NCBI GenBank assembly: GCA_028641055.1
Contig: CM054061.1
Span: 114,398,019-114,462,018 of the forward strand
DNA: 64,000 nucleotides
Direction: 5' to 3'
Origin: Alopecurus myosuroides
Taxonomy: Eukaryota; Streptophyta; Magnoliopsida; Poales; Poaceae
Made by a program: the position numbers and the translations under genes. Every line of letters begins with the position of its first letter. The stretch's first letter is position 1. Below, one piece after another: positions 58,688 through 64,000 of the stretch. The notes below the pieces were generated by a model that saw only the letters and a program-made list of their open reading frames with translations, was not told the DNA's origin and did no database searches.

Positions 58688-61600
58688 TTATAGCCGGTCT
58701 ACCATATTCAACTTCACGTGTGCACCTTCTACTGTGTACTTCCAGTACCAAGATCCGCTGTCCATCATTTCCTCGCTTATAGGATCTAACTTAACAGCAA
58801 AACCTGATGGACAGAGAGAATCGATCGAGCCTTATGAGATGCATGACATAAGCCATCATGGGAGCAAAAGATAATGATAGGCGCACGGAATTTAGGTTTT
58901 CAGCAACACCAGTTTATTGCATTATGATTTATGAACCTAGATGAATCCTTTGTGCAAAAGAAAGTAGGGCACACGTTATTGACAAACCTGCTTCCTCCTG
59001 AATGATGCGCATTCTATGACCATCGGGTACCTCAAACATATGGTTACCCTGGTAGAACAAAGATATAAGATAAATAAGGAAAAGAAAAGGGAGTGAAATA
59101 AACTTCACACTGCTTCTTAATAAACACACCTTCAGGAGAACATCTTTTGCCTCAAATTCTGCATTTCCATGAAGAATAATCTTCAAAGATTCTGATCTTT
59201 CAACATCATGCTTCCAATAGACATTACTGGGAGAATCCCATCTGATCCCGTCGTTAACAATTTTAACACTTTGCAGCTTGCATCTCCCACACCTTTAAGC
59301 AAACAGAGAATTTAGAGCTTCATCCCTACAGTATAGGTGTGTGCTTCAGAAAATACGTGCTTTGAGTAGATGATACCTGGCACCGTAGTCCAGTATTTGT
59401 TCACCATGACCGTTCCTCTTGGTTGAACCCAAAATGTTATCAGCTAAAATAATAAGGCTTCCATCCAGCTACAGTTTAAACAGATAAATTCAGTTTGACA
59501 TATAATGGGGGGCAGTAAATGCCAAATCATCTGTTTTGATGCTTACCTCCACATCTTTCCATACAAATTCCGCAACCTCTATTTGCAATTCTGAACCTTT
59601 AGAGATGGACCCACCTACAAACTGCATGTGTGGAAATTGAAGTAAACCAATTGACCACAAAAAGTAACCAAGCTCTGAATTAAAAAGAAAATGACGCACA
59701 GAGAGCAGAGTATCAGACTGTAAGCACTAACTACTAAACATGACAGTCATGTCGAAGGATATTCCACAAGGGCCGACTTGTCAATTATGATATTTATAAG
59801 AGCAAGCATGCTGCATTTTCCATTTATTTTCTGAATTTCGCATACAGCTCGTCTTCCTCACGATAAAGTTTAAAATGACCCCCACTTCAAACTATCCATC
59901 TTTGTCATGCTCAACGTTTTGTTATGCGTATCAGATAAAAGGAACATGTCACAGCACCAAACAGAATCATAGCATTTCTCAATTTATGTGCAACACGGTT
60001 AGTATTGTGTCAACTATGCATTTTCACGCTGAAACGGCTGACTTTTTTTACCGAAAAGTCCAGAGCTAAATGCAGATTGCAAAATTTTCTCATGATAGAC
60101 CATAAGTGTTGTCACATGATATGTACTCGTTCTGTTTAATATTCATGAAAGAGATTATAAGCTGTTGGCCTATATCCCCCAGGTAAAAGGGGCATCAAGG
60201 GGGCCTGGGAAAGTAAGTTTGCTTTTCTCAACTGCGCTTTGCCGGTGGAAGCAAACATATATCATGTGGAGAAACTACCATAGTGAAGAGATGAAAGACA
60301 CGTTTCATTTACTTTTAAAGTAACTCACCTTTTGCTTTATGATATCCCAAAATGGACCTAAAGCAGGATGAAGAAATATGAGGAATGGTAGCTCCGAACG
60401 CAAGTATTCATTATTGTCTTTCACCTGAATAAGTAAAAAGGTACTCCAAGTCATGATAAAAGTTATCCCAGAATGTAAATACCCGCTATTGCATTACCTA
60501 CAGAACTGAAAAATAACCCAACACATTGTGACGACTAAAAATAAATAGGATGCTAGAATCAATCAGCATGTAATATTTACATTCATTAACTTTCAGAGAA
60601 ATACCTCATGAGAACTACATTATTTTACCTTCTTCGCAGTAACAGAGAAACATTCAAAAAGATACATCTGAAATAGGGTACAAGAACGTATCTCCATACT
60701 CTAAGCTTCCAATTTCAGTTTCCTATAAAGGTCCTGCTAGGTCCTTCTACTTCCAGACGGTAGAGGGTATAAATCATTAACTAGCATTGTGTATATTGAT
60801 TATGATAGAATAACATCATCTCAAGATGAGGAAATGGTCCATGAGTTCAGGTATCTGTAAGTGCGTGACTAAGCATTGGTCTACCTTGCAGGTTGCAGCA
60901 GAAGTAAATCGAATATCATATGTAAATACACGAACTTCGGACTGTTTTCCAGAACATAATATTATTCCAGCTGAACAAGATCAATATGGCTTATCGACCT
61001 TTATGGATATAACCGGACGCATTACAGGTCAATGCTTAATATGCAGATCATCAGGTTTACTGGAGAATATAATTTTCCAAACAAGAATCGAGCACAGAGA
61101 TTTCAAGATATCACCCAAAATACTACTGTCATGGAAGCATAACCAGCATTCCAGCACTAACCAACCACAGTTTTTAACTCAACCAATCACTGCTAGTACC
61201 ATTTGGTTCTGTGTTATTGAAGTGATAAAATACCACATGGAATGCCACTCATGTTACATGTGAAAATAAGGTCAGATAATTGGGCACAAAACTACATTTA
61301 CCTTTGGAACCTCTATGCCGCAGCTAGAAAGGAGATCATGAGCATTACGCATAATATCGAGGAGTGAACCTTCTGGAGTCTGTAGAACAAGCAAAGTGAA
61401 TATTATAAAACACAAGTCAAGAGAATTTTCGACTGTTAACGTTACTACACAAGCTTTGGAACCTACATCAATTAAATGTAGCATTGTAAGAAGCGTCTTA
61501 TATTAGTGTTTCCATGCTATTAGGGATAAAATTTGGGTCCAGAAGAAACTTGCATCAGTCAGCAGTTTTACGTTTTGTACTTTTGTGATTAGGAAAATGG

Positions 61601-64000
61601 GCCCACTTAATTGTAGGGTGCCTGATAAATTATTCTTCCAATAAGGACAACTACACATGCCTATACGCTGACATCTACTAAACATAAAACTCGGGTAACA
61701 AAAATACGATAGCAGTTAAGTTTTACTCACAATCAGTAAACAAATTAAGTCTGTGTCAATCAATCTGTCCGAAGAGTACTTTCAGACATCCAGGTGAACG
61801 TTGAGTATGTGCTAACTCAGAATGTGAGCAAAAAATGATGTCATATGATACGTAGGAGTTTATAAGTGATGGAGACCTTAGTAAGAACCTTTAAATTTTA
61901 GAATCCACAACAAGTTACATAGACAGTTAGAATTCCTATTTTGCATGCAGTAGCAAGATAATCCGTTCATTGGATTGCAAAGTATGATATATTGACCTGG
62001 TGCAGTGATCTATCTTCTGGTTTGAACTTCCTTTTAGCTGATGAGGTGACTTTTTTTCTTTCATTGTACACAATGAACGTGTCGAGCTCACCTGTTAGAT
62101 ATGAGAATTCTAAGACACGAGACACACAAAAAAAGGTAGTTGCATAAAGACGAATACATAGGAAGCAAATATGTAATACTTACATACTTTCTATTCCTTT
62201 ACTGCACCTGTAGCTATATGTGTTCATAAAATTATCTGCTATATTCTGCATTGTGCACTCTAGCCTGCCACCAGCAGCACTGTCACGGAGAAAAATTAAA
62301 GTAACAGAAATAAGACACCTAATCATAATAAATCACTGAATTTAAACATGACATGGTTATATATTCTGATTTGTACCCGGTCTCCACTTTGCATAAGCTC
62401 AATTGACAACAGTACAAGTGCAGAAAACTCAACACTACAAAATATCAGAAGTCCGTATTGAATTTACTAGAAAGCAAGTACCTACACTCAAAGCCCAGAT
62501 GATCCACATATGATATTGCTTTTTTCAGATTCATTACCATTCCAGGTAAGCAACTAGAATTTCTGCGTGATCCAACTTCCTTCACTGCTTCAAGATCAAC
62601 GTACATAATGTTTGTATTTGCCGGATAGCTAGCCTGCAAACTAAATTAACAAAAGCATAGATGACTGAACAACCGATAAATATGGACACACAAAATGACT
62701 GCTTCCAACCAAACTGAATTAGCTGAGGCACATATCCTTCATCAAAACTTAAGCTGGGAAAATAAATGCTAAAACTACAGCATACGCAACCAAATCAACA
62801 TCACCACAGCAGCAGCAAATTACTGCAATCCTGTGATAGCAACTTAGATGAAAACACAGAAAACAATAGGCAAAGATTTGAATCTATAGTTTTCACTACA
62901 GTTAACACAAACTGGCTATTCATATTTTTCCGGGTCTACTTTACAAATATTTTATTTACCGTCACTCTCGGAGATATTTCATAGGATAAAGGTAAATTTT
63001 TGGCGCTGTGAACCATGCAAAAATAAATAAATATCCCAACAAGGTCCACATGTTAACACAAAACTGGAGGGAATGAGTAAAGCATCATGAGCAGAATAAA
63101 GGTATGCAATTGGGCATTTTGGCCCTCAATTTCTCTAGATAGGGTACGCAAATGGGGATGTTTGATAGAGCTATTTGTGTATTACCTGCCATTAGTTGCT
63201 GTAGGTTCTGATATGCCGTATTTTTCGAATTCAGTGTACTCAATGCAAGTGATACCATATGCCCAAAGTCCATCCGAGTTTTGCTTTTCAATAAGAACAT
63301 TCACCCCTTCAGTAGCACCTGGTCTTCGCTCACAAGATGCAAAACCTAGTTTCTGAGGTATGATTTGGAGACAAATGTCAGACATTGTAAAGATAATTAA
63401 AAAATACAAAATGCAAGAATACAGAGGTTCAAGGTACATATCCTAATCTGATTAATAATAAGGAATGTGAATAGTGAAAATAAGTGTCTCACATAAATAA
63501 AATATACTGTCTTTTCTTTACCTTATTATGGCGCATGCCTATTCCTGCCAATGCCATCAGTGTCAAATCAGTCGCAGCAATAACATTGCTGAAAATTGCA
63601 AAAGAGATGTACAGTTATCCCCCATTTCAAATTATTCGTTTACGCAACAGAGAAAAATCAGGTACATGTTCCAGATAACCTGACTTGACGAACAGTTGCA
63701 CCTTTTCTGCCATGACGATAAAGCCATTCAAATACACCTCTATCACAAGCAAGTTTCCAGATAGCGCCATGACCACCGGGTTTACCCACAGGCAGAAGTG
63801 ATTTGCCAATTAACCATTTCCCATCCTCAGCATTAACTACAGGTACCAAAGGCTAGAAAAGCCATGATGCAATCTAGTTAGGACTCTACGAAGTTCTTAG
63901 TAGAGTGGGAAAACGACAATTGTTCAGGATAGAAATGCACACTCTAATGAATATATACCAATTAACATACCTGTTCAAACAATCGGAAATTCTCACGTCC
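58688..64000 (-). CDS. UGP3: UGP3-type plastid UDP-glucose pyrophosphorylase, C-terminal 487 aa
   Basis: Fourteen exons on the minus strand, all with GT/AG borders and compatible phases: 64000-63971 (cut by the edge), 63852-63680, 63588-63522, 63352-63186, 62640-62482, 62279-62188, 62091-61997, 61379-61302, 60424-60329, 59621-59547, 59468-59377, 59292-59130, 59048-58988, 58803-58688 (TAA). Together 487 codons plus stop. Landmarks: [14 protein letters not shown] (sugar-nucleotide-binding loop), [107 protein letters not shown] and [13 protein letters not shown]. In Arabidopsis UGP3 makes UDP-glucose from UTP and glucose-1-phosphate in plastids for sulfolipid synthesis. The catalytic N-terminal region and transit peptide lie beyond the edge. 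The copy appears intact. Confidence 0.93.

Noticed and set aside
1..64000. CRISPR arrays, prokaryotic operons, plasmid or phage modules
   Set aside because: Introns, TATA and polyadenylation signals, a nuclear-type tRNA gene and plant retrotransposons show nuclear plant DNA. The repeats are LTRs and tandem duplications, not spacer arrays.
4770..64000. Functional link between P1BS-like sites in the copia element and UGP3 (sulfolipid supply, relevant under phosphate shortage)
   Set aside because: They are more than 50 kb apart with unrelated elements between. Coincidence is the simpler explanation.

Overview
The window is nuclear DNA of a large-genome grass, most likely a Triticeae species (wheat, barley, rye or Aegilops). 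The reasons are nested long-LTR Ty3/gypsy chromoviruses, a SIRE/Maximus-like Ty1/copia element, an Angela/BARE-like LTR, PIF/Harbinger and LINE relics, and intron-bearing plant genes with GC-rich first exons. By inspection well over half of the window is transposable-element sequence.

Layout. 1-8877 is the 3' part of a Ty1/copia element on +: end of gag, intact pol, a third, apparently spliced gene, a polypurine tract and a 1424-bp 3' LTR. 8878-15206 is a patchwork of decayed repeats, including an antisense DUF4283-like relic and a PIF/Harbinger transposase pseudogene. 15212-30439 is a complete Ty3/gypsy chromovirus on -, with 4.6-kb LTRs, target-site duplication CTGTA, an open gag-pol and a broken extra reading frame upstream of gag. 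32508-33468 is a small island of host genes: a two-exon PEBP-family gene and a tRNA-Gly(GCC). 34182-36759 holds a transposon-borne pseudogene and an Angela-like LTR on -. 37636-46410 is a very young non-autonomous LTR element on -, with two nearly identical 4.15-kb LTRs around only 478 bp. 47321-52624 is a tandem duplication carrying LINE fragments, followed by a poly-C tract. 53057-64000 is genic, on -: an AMT2-type ammonium transporter (3 exons), then the C-terminal 14 exons of a UGP3-type plastid UDP-glucose pyrophosphorylase that runs off the right edge.

How the parts relate. The four host genes encode unrelated functions (ammonium transport, plastid UDP-glucose supply, a small PEBP protein, translation) and show no operon-like logic. 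The mobile elements do relate to each other. The autonomous chromovirus and the short-bodied element share LTR blocks, a Met-initiator primer-binding site and tRNA-like modules, so the second may be a parasite of the first family. In the copia element, the LTR promoter and a putative internal promoter in front of the third gene carry the same array of near-palindromes, whose cores match the plant P1BS (PHR1-site) consensus GNATATNC. I consider this the most interesting feature of the window.
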